The notes: a model not told the origin generated them from the letters alone. DNA of 64,000 nucleotides from Diadophis punctatus similis (GCA_023053685.1 JALIGW010000002.1:169612430-169676429), one strand, 5' to 3'; counted from the stretch's first letter, positions 36,301-45,535 are shown. Program-made: numbers and translations.

Positions 36301-37814
36301 ATTGTTTTTGTAGATCTGAGACTTCAAGCTGCAAATCGTAGTTCAACAGTTTACCTTCTTCACTTATCTTTTAAAGAACCAAAGAAGCATTTGAATTTAC
36401 TGACCAGGTGAAAGCAAGATCAAGGGAACATTGGTTTCAGCTAGCTGGGTTAATAATTCAGAGCATGTATGTTTAGTTAAATGTTTGATAAGTTGCTACC
36501 TGCTTGCTTAATCACCAAACAACCTGCATCTCAGTCTAGCTTCTTAGGATCTACATTAGGTAGAAGTGACCTTTTGCTACTCAGCTGATCTCTAGGAATA
36601 AAAGCACGCCTTGGATTTGAAAGTGACATTGGCACAATTGTGCTGATTTTCTAAGTGGTTAGATGAGATGACAGATGGGAAAGAACAGAAACTGACATAA
36701 CTAAAATGGAGAGATTAGGTGCAATTGAATGGAAGAGAGGACATTAGGAGAAAATATAATGGCAAAACCTCAACTGTGTTAAACTGTCACACTCACATTG
36801 ATTTCAACATCCAGTCTTTTTTTGGCTTCAGGGGTAAAATGCGCCATTTGCCCAGTCTCAGATATTTTTGATTATGTGAAGAAAAATGGCATGAAGAATG
36901 AAAATGGAAAAAGGAGGGAGGTCTAGAAAGTGGGATTTGATTTGGTAGAAAGCAGTGAGAAAACTGAGAGGCATTGTTGCATTGCGCTTTCCTTTGAAAA
37001 TAAACGAATTGCTATATTATTCTTCTGATTGTCTAGAACATTTTAATATGGAATCAGTAGGTAACTGCTTAGAGGATGAACAGGTATTCTGGCTCTGTGC
37101 TGCTTTTGATTTTGAACTGATTCTTAGATCTACTGTATCTCTTATCCAAAAGGAACATCACTACACAGCTTAGACTACAAGTAGTTAATCAAAGTTACTA
37201 AAACTTGGATATCAAAACCTTGGCAGTGTTTTCTTCTTTTGGATATCAGAAACTCTGCAGTCAAAATGCATGTCATCTTCCTAACAGATTTTGCAGACTT
37301 CAGCAGTTCTACTAAGGGAATGAAAAAGAGAAACAAAGGAAAACATAACAAAATAACTCAGCTTGCTGATTTGCTTTCTAGAGACAAAGGCTCAGCTAAA
37401 ATGGGCAAAACCAAAGAAAACAAACACACTGTCTAAACTGACTAAAAGTCCTAACACATATAGACTTCACTGAAGATAAATACCAACCACTTTAATTGCA
37501 GAACAAAAACAGAACACATATACAGTGGTTTTATTTCATATAAAGATTAGTGTTGTATTAATAGCCCAAATAACAGTTGCAGCTATTCATTGACAATTTT
37601 TATTTTCAGTCAAGAATATTTTGGTTTATTTTCATTGATTGCTATAGAACTCCTAAACCATACATTTTTTCTTCTGCAAACTTTATCTTACAACAATATC
37701 TAATACTAACTTGTAGCGTGAATGAATAATGTTAAATGACTACTTACTGGAGTTCCATTCCACACAAGTATTTCTTAATAAATAAATGGAAGCTTGACAT
37801 GGAGGAGATAACCA
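36301..37814. other. Unassigned AT-rich sequence
   Basis: No recognisable gene or repeat is seen over about 1.5 kb. Confidence 0.45.
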
Positions 37815-37935
37815 TAGAGTACATAGTGATTTCAATGCATTCGGTACAATTTCAATGCAATTGGTACAGAATGCAGCTGCGCGAGCTGTGGTGGGTGTGC
37901 CAAGATACACCCACGTAACACCCATTCTCCATAGT

Positions 37936-38047
37936 GGGCGGAGCTAGCCTCCAAGGAATGGGTTAAATCTGCCCCCTAGCCAATAGGACCGAGTCTTAAA
38001 AAAGGTATAAATAGTGCCCTCTCAGATTGGCACTCCCTCTTTTAATC
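37936..38047. repeat. DIRS left inverted terminal arm (112 bp)
   Basis: It is an exact reverse complement of 43,843-43,954. It contains CCAAT (AGCCAATAGG, about 37,979) and a TATA-like GGTATAAATAG (about 38,004), so it probably carries the element promoter. Confidence 0.97.
38000..38045 (+). promoter_or_regulatory. Putative DIRS promoter in the left arm
   Basis: GGTATAAATAG lies about 25 bp after the inverted-arm CCAAT motif and upstream of a CACTCCCTCTTTT stretch where transcription could begin. The identical right arm would drive transcription inward on the opposite strand. Confidence 0.55.
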
Positions 38048-38607
38048 TCGGTCCGTAGCCAAAGGGCATTGTGCTTTTTCCTGTGCTTGGAGGCTAGTTC
38101 CACCGTTGCTGATCTTAACTTCCTGATTGCTGTTTACCTCGTGAGTGACATTCTGCGTAATTCCAAAGTCTCCCCTGACTGACAGCTGTCATCCAGGGTT
38201 GAGCGCGGCGTGGGCAGCTGCCCAGCTGCATACAACGGCCCTGACAGCCTGCTAGGGCTTCAGGGCGAACTAAAGGGAGGCCTTTTACCATCACCGGCCA
38301 CCCTTGCTATTTGTCTGGGGGGAAAAGTCAGAAGAAATCCTCAAAGCCGATAAAGGCCTTTTCCACCCCTCCGGCTGGAGGCCGATCCTCCCACAGCCTT
38401 TTCTGCGAACTGTGCTGCCGCCGGCCGCCCCAAGCAGAGCCCTTCTCTGCCAGGCCTACCTCTCTCTCTCCCTCTCTCTCGCTGCGGTTGCCTCAGCCGT
38501 CAAGCCGGCAGGCCTAAATCCATCGCCCGAGCCTCTCTGTCTTGGCGGGAACGGCCGTTTGCGAATTCGTCGCTGTCGTCATGGCGGCCATTTTGAATTC
38601 CCCAAAC

Positions 38608-38803
38608 CGGCTCTCCTGATTGGCTGCACTACTCGTCATCAGTTGCCGGGCAGATTCGGCTCTCCTGATTGGCTGCACTACTCGTCATCAGTTGCCGGGC
38701 AGATTCGGCTCTCCTGATTGGCTGCTCTACTCGTCATCAGTTGCCGGGCAGATTCGGATCTCCTGATTGGCTGCTCTACTCGTCATCAGTTGCCGGGCAG
38801 ATT
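38608..38803 (+). repeat. 49-bp tandem repeat, four copies, in DIRS 5' region
   Basis: The unit begins CGGCTCTCCTGATTGGCTGC and contains ACTCGTCATCAGTTGCCGGG. Starts are at 38,608, 38,657, 38,706 and 38,755. The copies differ by only a few bases. Each carries an inverted CCAAT (ATTGG). Confidence 0.97.
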
Positions 38804-38938
38804 CCACGATCGAGTAAAGAGCCCACGCATGTGCAGTGGGCTCTAGCTCTCGAGACAAGTGCTACGAAGCTACAGAGAGGGAGGAAATCGTACGAGGAGC
38901 AGCTAAATAAATAAAATAACTGGTCGGAAATCGCTGGC

Positions 38939-40533
38939 ATGGCTGAGGGGGCTCACAGGCAGGGCAAGGCCAAGTCTAAGTCATCCAGGCCTTGCCCTAC
39001 CGAAGGATCAAAGGAGGATTCTTCTCTGCCACGTGCCACCAATGAGCACAGGGACAGATCCCCCCTCACATCACCCCCCCTAAAACCAAGAAGCCTTCAA
39101 AAACGGCTTCAAAAGGGGAGGGGCACAAAGACTCCTCCAGATCCACATCAGGGGGCACACTTGCGGGTTCCCCCTCCCCCAGGACATCAGCCCGTGGCCC
39201 AGGGGATGCAACACCTCATTACCTGCCACAAGGGGCGGGGCAGCCTTGCTCACCTGAAGATGTCTCCCTGGACAACCCGGGTGTTCATCTCGAGGAAGGG
39301 GACGTTTGGGGCGCTCGCTGTTCCCAGAGTCGCTCCTCTCACCATAGGGTCACATCAGTGACTCACAATGACCCACTGGACGATCCGGCTGTCCAACAGA
39401 GAATGGATGACGCCATTAAGCGGGGGATTGAGGGGGAACAGAGCCTATGGCCTAATGGATAAGTTGCTGCACTGCAAGGCAGCCGGCCCGGGTTCAAATC
39501 CCAGTAAGGGGTATGGCTATCTGACGAGAGCAAAATAAGCTCGAAATAGATCTACAATAGTCTCCCAAAAAGAAAAACACCATCGGCCGCTGACCCTCAA
39601 ACTTCGGCGGTTCAGGGTGATCCCATATTTGGCGAAGCCTCAACCTCTTCCGCCGAGGTAATCCCGACGCCAAACCTCTTTGTTGATGCCATAACAAAGC
39701 AGTGGCTTACGCCCACCTCGGGGCCTGCGCCTAACGCTCAAGACAAGAGGTATTTCAACATCTCATCTCACCTGGCGCAACATCTTCCAGTTCCGGCTGT
39801 CGACCCTCCCGTGTTGGCGCTCTATTCGAATGCTCCAGTTCCCGGGGAGCCAGATGACCTCCTTCGTCCGGAGGAACGTCGGACGGAATCCATTCTACAG
39901 AAAACCCATCAGGCGGCGGCCTGGGCGGTTAGAGCCTCGACTACAACGTCGTTTTTTTGCCGCACTTCCTTGAAGTGGTTACATGGTCTCCAGGACCATA
40001 TACCGCAAGCCGACACAAGGGCTCACCAGGATATTCAGAAATTAATTGCAGCGGCCCAATTTACCTCTGACTCCGCGCTCCAGGCTGGTCGTTTCGCGGC
40101 CAGGGCAATGGGAACGGCGGTAGTGGCCAGGCACATGCACTGGCTCCGCAGCTGGTCAGCCGATTTGCGGCATAAGTGGAAACTGGCTGCGGCCCCGATT
40201 TCTGGTCAGTCCCTGTTTGGCCCGGCCCTAGACCGGATCACTACGGAAACCAAAGATAAGAGGAAAATCCTTCCCTCTTACAATAAAAAGTCCCAAAATA
40301 AGGCCCCTCCCTACCGGCGAGGCTCCAGGCCTTCTGAGACCCTATACAATAGGTACCAGGGATCCTACTCTTCTGGGCAAGGGCAGTACGGGGCACCCCA
40401 AGGGCAATATGGGGCTTCCCAGGGTACCTATGCCCCGCGGCAGCGCTCGGCTGCTGACAGGCCATACCGGGGGGGGCAATCAAAACGGCCCTTTAGAGGA
40501 GCCGGTGGTCGCCCTTACCGCCGGTATAAGTAG
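38939..40533 (+). pseudogene. DIRS gag, broken by a frameshift and a SINE-like insertion
   Basis: Gag packages the element RNA. The start MAEGAHRQGKAKSKSSRP lies at 38,939. At a run of eight C near 39,078 the sensible frame changes: after it a charged, serine-rich frame (KGEGHKDSSRSTSGG ... MDDAIKRGIEGE) is the better continuation and reaches about 39,440. A tRNA-like insert follows (39,441-39,575). Gag then resumes with VIPTPNLFVDAITKQWLTP and stays open to 40,533, passing a conserved region (FAARAMGTAVVARHMHWLR) and a G/Y/Q-rich, basic C-terminus (QYGAPQGQYGAS, GRPYRRYK) likely to bind nucleic acid. The last 125 nt overlap the pol frame. Confidence 0.8.
39436..39575 (+). mobile_element. tRNA-like SINE insertion inside DIRS gag
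   Basis: The block TGGCCTAATGGATAAG (A-box region, like that of arginine tRNAs) is followed 30 nt later by GGTTCAAATCC (B-box). A stem GCTGC/GCAGC lies at the anticodon position. A non-tRNA tail (GGTATGGCTATCTGACGAGA and an A-rich end) follows. The acceptor stem does not pair, so this is not a functional tRNA. It introduces stops into gag. Confidence 0.55.
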
Positions 40534-42433
40534 ACCCGACTCGATCCCTCCCATTGGGGGTCGACTGGCATCCTTTGCCAGTCGGTGGGAGGAAATCACC
40601 AATGACGCATGGGTTTTGCAAACCCTGTCGACAGGACTGTACCTGGAATTTATTTCCACCCCTCCGAGGTTTTTCTTACGCTGCCCCTTGTCTTCAAACA
40701 TTTCCAAACGGGTCCTCGTAGATCAGGCCATCCAGCACCTACTGGACATTAGAGCCATCCAGCGAGTGCCTGAGGACCAGCAGGGGCAAGGCTTTTATTC
40801 CATCTTGTTTGTGGTTCCGAAATCCTCGGGTGGGTGGAGAGCGATTCTCGATCTGAAACGCCTGAACAGATATGTGAGGTACAGAAAATTCAAAATGCAC
40901 ACCCTGCAATCAATTTTGGCAGGAATTAGGAGTGGCGATTTTCTCGCCTCAATTGACCTCACGGAGGCCTACCTCCACATTCCTATTCATCCTTCTCACC
41001 GCCAGTTCCTCAGATTTTGCTATGCAGGGGTGCATTATGAATACCAGGCGCTACCCTTCGGCCTGTCTTCAGCGCCAAGGGTATTCACCAAGGTTTTGGC
41101 CGCCTTGACCGCCCACCTTAGGGCTCTTCCCGTGCGTGTTCAGTGTTACCTGGACGACATTCTCATCCAGTCCTCTTCCCTGTCCCAGGCTCAGCAGGAT
41201 GTCCAGGTTACCCTCAACACACTTGAGCACCACGGGTTTCTCGTTAATTTGGGAAAGAGCCAACTGTCCCCCTCTACCAGGGTCACCCACCTGGGGGCCA
41301 TCATTGACTCTCTGGAGTGCAGGGTCTACCTGTCCCAGGAACGGAGAGACAGCATATTGGAATTAGTCCAGCATGTTCTGGCTCAAACAAGGGTTCCCCT
41401 GAACCAGCTGTCTTCCCTCCTGGGGAAAATGATTTCGGCTATACACATCGTCCCGTGGGCTCATCTGCACTCCAGAGACCTTCAATGGTTTCTTCTCCCC
41501 TTTCAGCGGGCGAATCGCAGCCACTCCCCCGCGAGGGTCAGGATGCCAGTGTCGGCGAGGAAATCACTCCGGTGGTGGACTTCGCCCGCCCTGAGCGAGG
41601 GCTCCGACTTCATGGAGCCACAGAGACTCACGTTGACGACCGACGCCAGCACCACGGGCTGGGGGGCCCACACCGAATCCCTCGTTGCCCAGGGCACCTG
41701 GTCCAGGGCAGAGCACTCCCTTCCGATCAATTTGCTAGAGCTCAGGGCGGTCAGGTTGGCCCTTGCGCATTTTCAACCTCACCTGGTGGGCAGTCACATC
41801 TTGGTCCTAACGGACAACGTAACTACGAAAGCCCACATAAATCGACAGGGGGGAACCTTCTCCAGGGCCCTCATGTCCGAAGCGATGACCCTGGGGCTCT
41901 GGGCAGAGCGGCATCTCCGATCCATCACTGCGGAGCACATCTCCGGGGTGAGCAACACCACGGCGGACTGGCTCAGCCGGAATGCCATCGACCCGGCAGA
42001 GTGGTCCCTACACCCGGACATTTTCCATCAAATAGTGGACCGCTTTGGACTGCCAGCCGTGGATCTGTTCGCCACCCCGGAAAACGCCAAGCTTCCCAGG
42101 TTCGTGACCAGGTTCCGAACTCCGGGCGCGGAGGACACGGACGCTCTTCGTTGTCAATGGCCACAGGAATTGCTGTACGCCTTTCCCCCCCTTCCGCTGA
42201 TCCCGCAGGTCATCCGGAGGGTCCTGAGGCTGAAAGCAGAAGTCATCCTCCTGGCCCCACACTGGCCCCGGCGGACCTGGTTCGCGGACCTTATGTCCCT
42301 GTCCGCATCACCTCCCTGGCGGATCCCGCCGACAGAGTGGTCGCTTGCCCAGGGGTCAGTGCAGCATCCAGAGCTGCACTGGCTACAACTGACCGCCTGG
42401 CGCTTGAGCGGCTCACTCTGCAACACCGCCTAG
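40409..42433 (+). CDS. DIRS pol: reverse transcriptase, RNase H and methyltransferase-like C-terminus
   Basis: The 674-codon frame is open. The N-terminal 40 codons overlap gag and may not be used. Reverse transcriptase motifs are in order: VVPKSSGGWRAILDLKRLN (about residues 134-152), DFLASIDLTEAYLHIPI (172-188), LPFGLSSAPRVF (215-226) and the catalytic YLDD at residues 247-250. RNase H follows, with LTTDASTTGWGAH (Asp412), INLLELRAVRLAL and LTDNVTT as its acidic residues. The C-terminus (VDLFATPENAKLPRF, YAFPPLPLIPQVI, EVILLAPHW) corresponds to the Dam-like methyltransferase region common in DIRS elements, but I see no clear catalytic DPPY-type motif. No stop or frameshift is present, so the enzyme could be intact. 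Overlap with the recombinase frame is typical. Confidence 0.93.
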   Translation: MGLPRVPMPRGSARLLTGHTGGGNQNGPLEEPVVALTAGISRPDSIPPIGGRLASFASRWEEITNDAWVLQTLSTGLYLEFISTPPRFFLRCPLSSNISKRVLVDQAIQHLLDIRAIQRVPEDQQGQGFYSILFVVPKSSGGWRAILDLKRLNRYVRYRKFKMHTLQSILAGIRSGDFLASIDLTEAYLHIPIHPSHRQFLRFCYAGVHYEYQALPFGLSSAPRVFTKVLAALTAHLRALPVRVQCYLDDILIQSSSLSQAQQDVQVTLNTLEHHGFLVNLGKSQLSPSTRVTHLGAIIDSLECRVYLSQERRDSILELVQHVLAQTRVPLNQLSSLLGKMISAIHIVPWAHLHSRDLQWFLLPFQRANRSHSPARVRMPVSARKSLRWWTSPALSEGSDFMEPQRLTLTTDASTTGWGAHTESLVAQGTWSRAEHSLPINLLELRAVRLALAHFQPHLVGSHILVLTDNVTTKAHINRQGGTFSRALMSEAMTLGLWAERHLRSITAEHISGVSNTTADWLSRNAIDPAEWSLHPDIFHQIVDRFGLPAVDLFATPENAKLPRFVTRFRTPGAEDTDALRCQWPQELLYAFPPLPLIPQVIRRVLRLKAEVILLAPHWPRRTWFADLMSLSASPPWRIPPTEWSLAQGSVQHPELHWLQLTAWRLSGSLCNTA

Positions 42434-43473
42434 TTCCGGACGACCTCTCTGAAATCATGTTGGCCTCCAGACGGCCGTCGACGGAGCGGATTTATTCGGT
42501 TACCTGGCGCACCTTTTGTGGCTGGTGCGCGCAGGTGGGTTATTCCCCTCTTGATCTTTCAATCATTAATATCATCCAGTTTCTGCGGCAGGGGCTCGCC
42601 AAGGGTCTGTCTCCCAACACCTTGCGCAGACAGGTTGCGGCGCTTTCGACGGTGTTGTCCTGCCCACACCTGGACTCGCTGGCTGCTCACCCTCTCTTGA
42701 AGCAGTTCCTTAAGGGGGTCACTAACCTGTGCCCACCAGTGGTGCATCGTTTCCCCACGTGGGACCTTTCCAAGGTTCTCTCGGCCCTAACGGTTGCCCC
42801 CTTTGAACCGTTGGACTCTGTTCCCTTGTCACACCTTTCCTTCAAGGTGGCGTTCCTCGTCGCAATCACCTCAGCGCGCAGGATATCTGAACTCGCAGCC
42901 CTGTCCGTGCGCGCGGACCTGTGTACCTTCCACAGCGACAGGGTCGTTCTTCGATTGGACCCGGCCTTCACGCCCAAGGTGAACACGCCGTTTCATAGGG
43001 CGCAGGAGGTCATCTTACCGGCCTTTTTTCAAAATCCATCCACGGACTCTGAGCGCGCTTGGCACATGCTGGACGTTAAGCGAGCACTTAACATTTATCT
43101 CTGTCGGACGCTTCCTTTGCGGCGAACTGAGACCTTATTTGTGACATTTCGCCCCTCTACTCAGGGTCGCAAGGCGTCTTCAGCGACAATTGGCCAATGG
43201 ATCCGGGCAGCCATCTCCTTGGCCTATAAACACATGGCGCTACCTAAGCCCTCGGGTCTCACGGCACACTCCACCCGCAGCACAGCGACCTCTGCAGCAT
43301 GGAATGCTAGGGTCCCCATCCTCGAGGTCTGTAGGGCGGCCACCTGGTCCTCCCTTACTCCCTTCATCCGCCATTACAAACTAGACGTTTATGCTTCGGA
43401 GGAGGCGGATTTTGGCAGGCGGGTGCTGGAGACAGGGGTGGCATCGAGCTCTCTTCCCAGCCAGGACGATTGA
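41317..43473 (+). CDS. DIRS tyrosine recombinase
   Basis: The recombinase inserts the circular DNA copy into the genome. The frame is open for 718 codons, but the first 372 or so overlap pol and look translated only in pol. The recombinase core begins near SEIMLASRRPSTERIYSVTW; an ATG lies at 42,457. An N-terminal core-binding region (TWRTFCGWCAQVGY ... GLSPNTLRRQVAALS) precedes the catalytic domain. Catalytic residues are Arg522 in SARRISEL, the His651-x-x-Arg654 pair in AHSTRS, and Tyr687 in FIRHYKLD, counted from 41,317. The CRAATWSS segment is typical of DIRS recombinases. No break is seen. The true start, whether by frameshift, reinitiation or a spliced RNA, cannot be decided from sequence. 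Confidence 0.92.
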   Translation: MQGLPVPGTERQHIGISPACSGSNKGSPEPAVFPPGENDFGYTHRPVGSSALQRPSMVSSPLSAGESQPLPREGQDASVGEEITPVVDFARPERGLRLHGATETHVDDRRQHHGLGGPHRIPRCPGHLVQGRALPSDQFARAQGGQVGPCAFSTSPGGQSHLGPNGQRNYESPHKSTGGNLLQGPHVRSDDPGALGRAASPIHHCGAHLRGEQHHGGLAQPECHRPGRVVPTPGHFPSNSGPLWTASRGSVRHPGKRQASQVRDQVPNSGRGGHGRSSLSMATGIAVRLSPPSADPAGHPEGPEAESRSHPPGPTLAPADLVRGPYVPVRITSLADPADRVVACPGVSAASRAALATTDRLALERLTLQHRLVPDDLSEIMLASRRPSTERIYSVTWRTFCGWCAQVGYSPLDLSIINIIQFLRQGLAKGLSPNTLRRQVAALSTVLSCPHLDSLAAHPLLKQFLKGVTNLCPPVVHRFPTWDLSKVLSALTVAPFEPLDSVPLSHLSFKVAFLVAITSARRISELAALSVRADLCTFHSDRVVLRLDPAFTPKVNTPFHRAQEVILPAFFQNPSTDSERAWHMLDVKRALNIYLCRTLPLRRTETLFVTFRPSTQGRKASSATIGQWIRAAISLAYKHMALPKPSGLTAHSTRSTATSAAWNARVPILEVCRAATWSSLTPFIRHYKLDVYASEEADFGRRVLETGVASSSLPSQDD

Positions 43474-43504
43474 TCCCGCCCTAGGGACGCCAGCTTTGGT
43501 ATGT

Positions 43505-43601
43505 CCCATTCCTTGGAGGCTAGCTCCGCCCACTATGGAGAAGGGACGTTGGTACTCACCTGTGAGACGTCCTTTCTCATAGGGCGGAGCTAGCCTCCAA
43601 G
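43505..43601. repeat. DIRS internal complementary region (97 bp)
   Basis: Bases 43,505-43,542 are the reverse complement of the left end (37,925-37,962). Bases 43,537-43,601 are the reverse complement of the right end (43,935-43,999, one mismatch). The two matches share GGAGAA, the complement of TTCTCC, so the region is a copy of the joined ends of the circular form. It starts 31 bp after the recombinase stop. Confidence 0.96.
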
Positions 43602-43619
43602 TCCCTCCCATTGGGGCTG

Positions 43620-43842
43620 GCTGGGCGCTCTACGGCTATCTGGTGTATATAGTTCTTCTCTTGTATGCAATGATTCACCTGTATATAGTTCGGTTTTTTC
43701 TCCGCTGAGGGTGTGTATATAGTTACTTATTCTGAGCTGTGTCTCATGTACATAATTCCTTTTCTCTGCGATGAGTCTGTACATAGTTAATAAATTGTCT
43801 GTTTGTTTTGGAAAAAGCACATCGAGTCTGTCTTGATCCCTC
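43620..43842 (+). other. DIRS 3' untranslated region with TGTATATAGTT repeats and polyadenylation signal
   Basis: TGTATATAGTT or TGTACATAGTT-like motifs recur about every 45-55 bp (43,644, 43,680, 43,712, 43,768). AATAAA at about 43,789 could end the element transcript. Confidence 0.6.
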
Positions 43843-43954
43843 GATTAAAAGAGGGAGTGCCAATCTGAGAGGGCACTATTTATACCTTTTTTAAGACTCG
43901 GTCCTATTGGCTAGGGGGCAGATTTAACCCATTCCTTGGAGGCTAGCTCCGCCC
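43843..43954. repeat. DIRS right inverted terminal arm (112 bp)
   Basis: It is an exact reverse complement of 37,936-38,047. It is followed by a 45-bp right-end extension (43,955-43,999) that is absent from the left end but present in the internal complementary region. Confidence 0.97.
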
Positions 43955-44490
43955 TACGAGAAAGGACGTCTCACAGGTGAGTACCAACGTCCCTTCTCCG
44001 CCAGCTGCATTGGTTGCCTATTAGTCTCCGGTCGCAATTTAAGGTGTTGGTTTTGACCTTTAAAGCCCTACATGGCTCAGGGCCAGGTTACCTTCAGGAC
44101 CGCATCCTACCACATACCTCCCTACGACCAGTTAGGTCCCATAGAGTGGGCCTCCTCCGGGTCCCATCAGCCAAACAATGTCGGTTGGTGGGTCCACGAG
44201 GGAGAGCCTTCTCTGTGGGAGCCCCATCTCTCTGGAACCAACTCCCACCAGAGATCCGGACTATCCCCACCCTACTGGCCTTCCGCAAAGCCGTAAAAAC
44301 ATGGCTCTTCCGGCAGGCAGGGTGAAGATCGGATTCCCCCATGATTGAATGCTTTTAAAATTATGTAATGTTTTTAAAATTTACTTATGTTATATATTGT
44401 TCTTATTCTTGCTGTACACCGCCCTGAGTCCTACGGGATTGGGCGGCCTATAAGAACTTTTAATTAAATTAAAAATTAAATTAAATTCAT

Positions 44491-45369
44491 ACTATTAGAA
44501 CAGAAGGTAGGGTATCAGCAAGCAAAAAGGGAGTCCAGAAAGAAATTATCCCTTTCTAGACTTGCCCCTTTCCCAGCTTGGCTTGGGCTGGGATGGAGAC
44601 GTTTTTCATCTTTAGCTGAGGACTGAGACCAAAACATCTGGAATTACAATTCTTCAACACAATGAGGTTTTTTTTGAAAGGGACTGTTTTTGATTCGAAA
44701 AGTTTTCAAAACATCTAATTTGCATTTGCTAAACACAATAGCTGAGCAATCACAGAGTGATGATTCCTAGTCAAAGAATGGTATGTTTCGATGAAATAAA
44801 TAGAATGATTTTGAAGTCTGTATTCTTGGAACACTCACACAATAAGACCAAGCCAGCTTGTGATATATTTGCCAAGGAAAAAGAAAGAAATAACCACAGA
44901 AGGGCCTTTAATAACAAAGAATCAAAATTCAGTTCTTCTACAAAACCAATGTTGGTTAAAAAGCATTTTATGTAAATAGCCTTGCTCATTTTTATTTGTA
45001 CAGAAACATTTCTTCATTTCTCAGTAAGGAACCAAAGCAACATGTTGAAATGTATTCCAACTAGCACTCTTATTCATTAACACTATTAATCAAGGAAAGA
45101 CTTTCTCTTCCATAATTGATCATAATGTTCCCATAGTAACTGGAGCTTCCATTCAACTGCCACAATATTTACATAATTATTTTTAATGAACTTCCCCACC
45201 CTCAATTTAAAAAAAAACTAATTTGCAATCCTGTATATGCTTCCTTGGAAGAACTGACTTCAGTGTAAACTACTTCTAAAAAAATGCATGACACTGTTCT
45301 GAGCATCACAAACTGTCAATTGACTTCAAAGAGATAGCAAGGAATAATCTAAAATGGCATTTGTGGAGT
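44491..45369. other. Unassigned AT-rich sequence
   Basis: Nothing recognisable is seen. Confidence 0.45.
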
Positions 45370-45535
45370 TTTTGGTACTCTCTAAGCTTGGTTGTTTGCT
45401 TGCAGATGTTTCATTACCAAGCTAGGTTACATAATCAGTGAACTGGCTATGCAGATCAGAGAGCACCAAGGACTCTACAGTTCAACCTTACCTTATCCTT
45501 GAGCTACATATCTTGCCTTCTATTGAAGCCTATAT
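45370..45535 (+). repeat. Unclassified interspersed repeat, copy 3
   Basis: GGTACTCTCTAAGCTTGGTT, GCTTGCAGATGTTTCATTAC and AGAGAGCACCAAGGACTC match copies 1 and 2 at 3.08 and 21.44 kb. The GTACTCTCTAAGCTTGGT start is the inverted form of the later AGAGAGCACC block. Confidence 0.55.

Larger units (their letters stand above)
37931..43999 (+). mobile_element. DIRS-type tyrosine-recombinase retrotransposon, near complete
   Basis: The 6,069-bp element has inverted terminal arms, an internal complementary region near its 3' end, and gag, RT-RNase H and tyrosine recombinase genes. These are the defining parts of DIRS elements. They replicate through RNA and a circular DNA and integrate by recombination rather than by an integrase. 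The ends are placed by the internal complementary region and by the interrupted host LINE. TTCTCC lies at both borders (37,925-37,930 and 43,994-43,999), and one copy of it belongs to the target. The interior is visibly richer in G and C than its flanks. Pol and recombinase frames are open, but Gag is broken. Confidence 0.96.
37840..44490 (+). mobile_element. CR1/L2-superfamily LINE (family C) 3' end, split by a DIRS element
   Basis: The left part (37,840-37,930) encodes QLVQNAAARAVVGVPRYTHV. The right part (44,000-44,490) encodes QLHWLPISLRSQFKVLVLTF, then the C-terminal FRKAVKTWLFRQAG and stop, followed by a 3' UTR (CACCGCCCTGAGTCCTACGG) and an A/T-rich tail. When 37,931-43,999 is removed the two parts join in frame as HVTPILRQLHWLP. 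The LINE is 5'-truncated. A short direct repeat (ATTTCAATGC twice) lies at its 5' end. Confidence 0.9.

Noticed and set aside
39440..39515. Functional tRNA gene inside the DIRS element
   Set aside because: A-box and B-box are present but the acceptor stem does not pair and a SINE-like tail follows.
37925..43999. TTCTCC as an ordinary 6-bp target-site duplication of a retrovirus-like or cut-and-paste element
   Set aside because: The internal complementary region shows the hexamer once in the joined ends, and the element encodes a tyrosine recombinase rather than an integrase.
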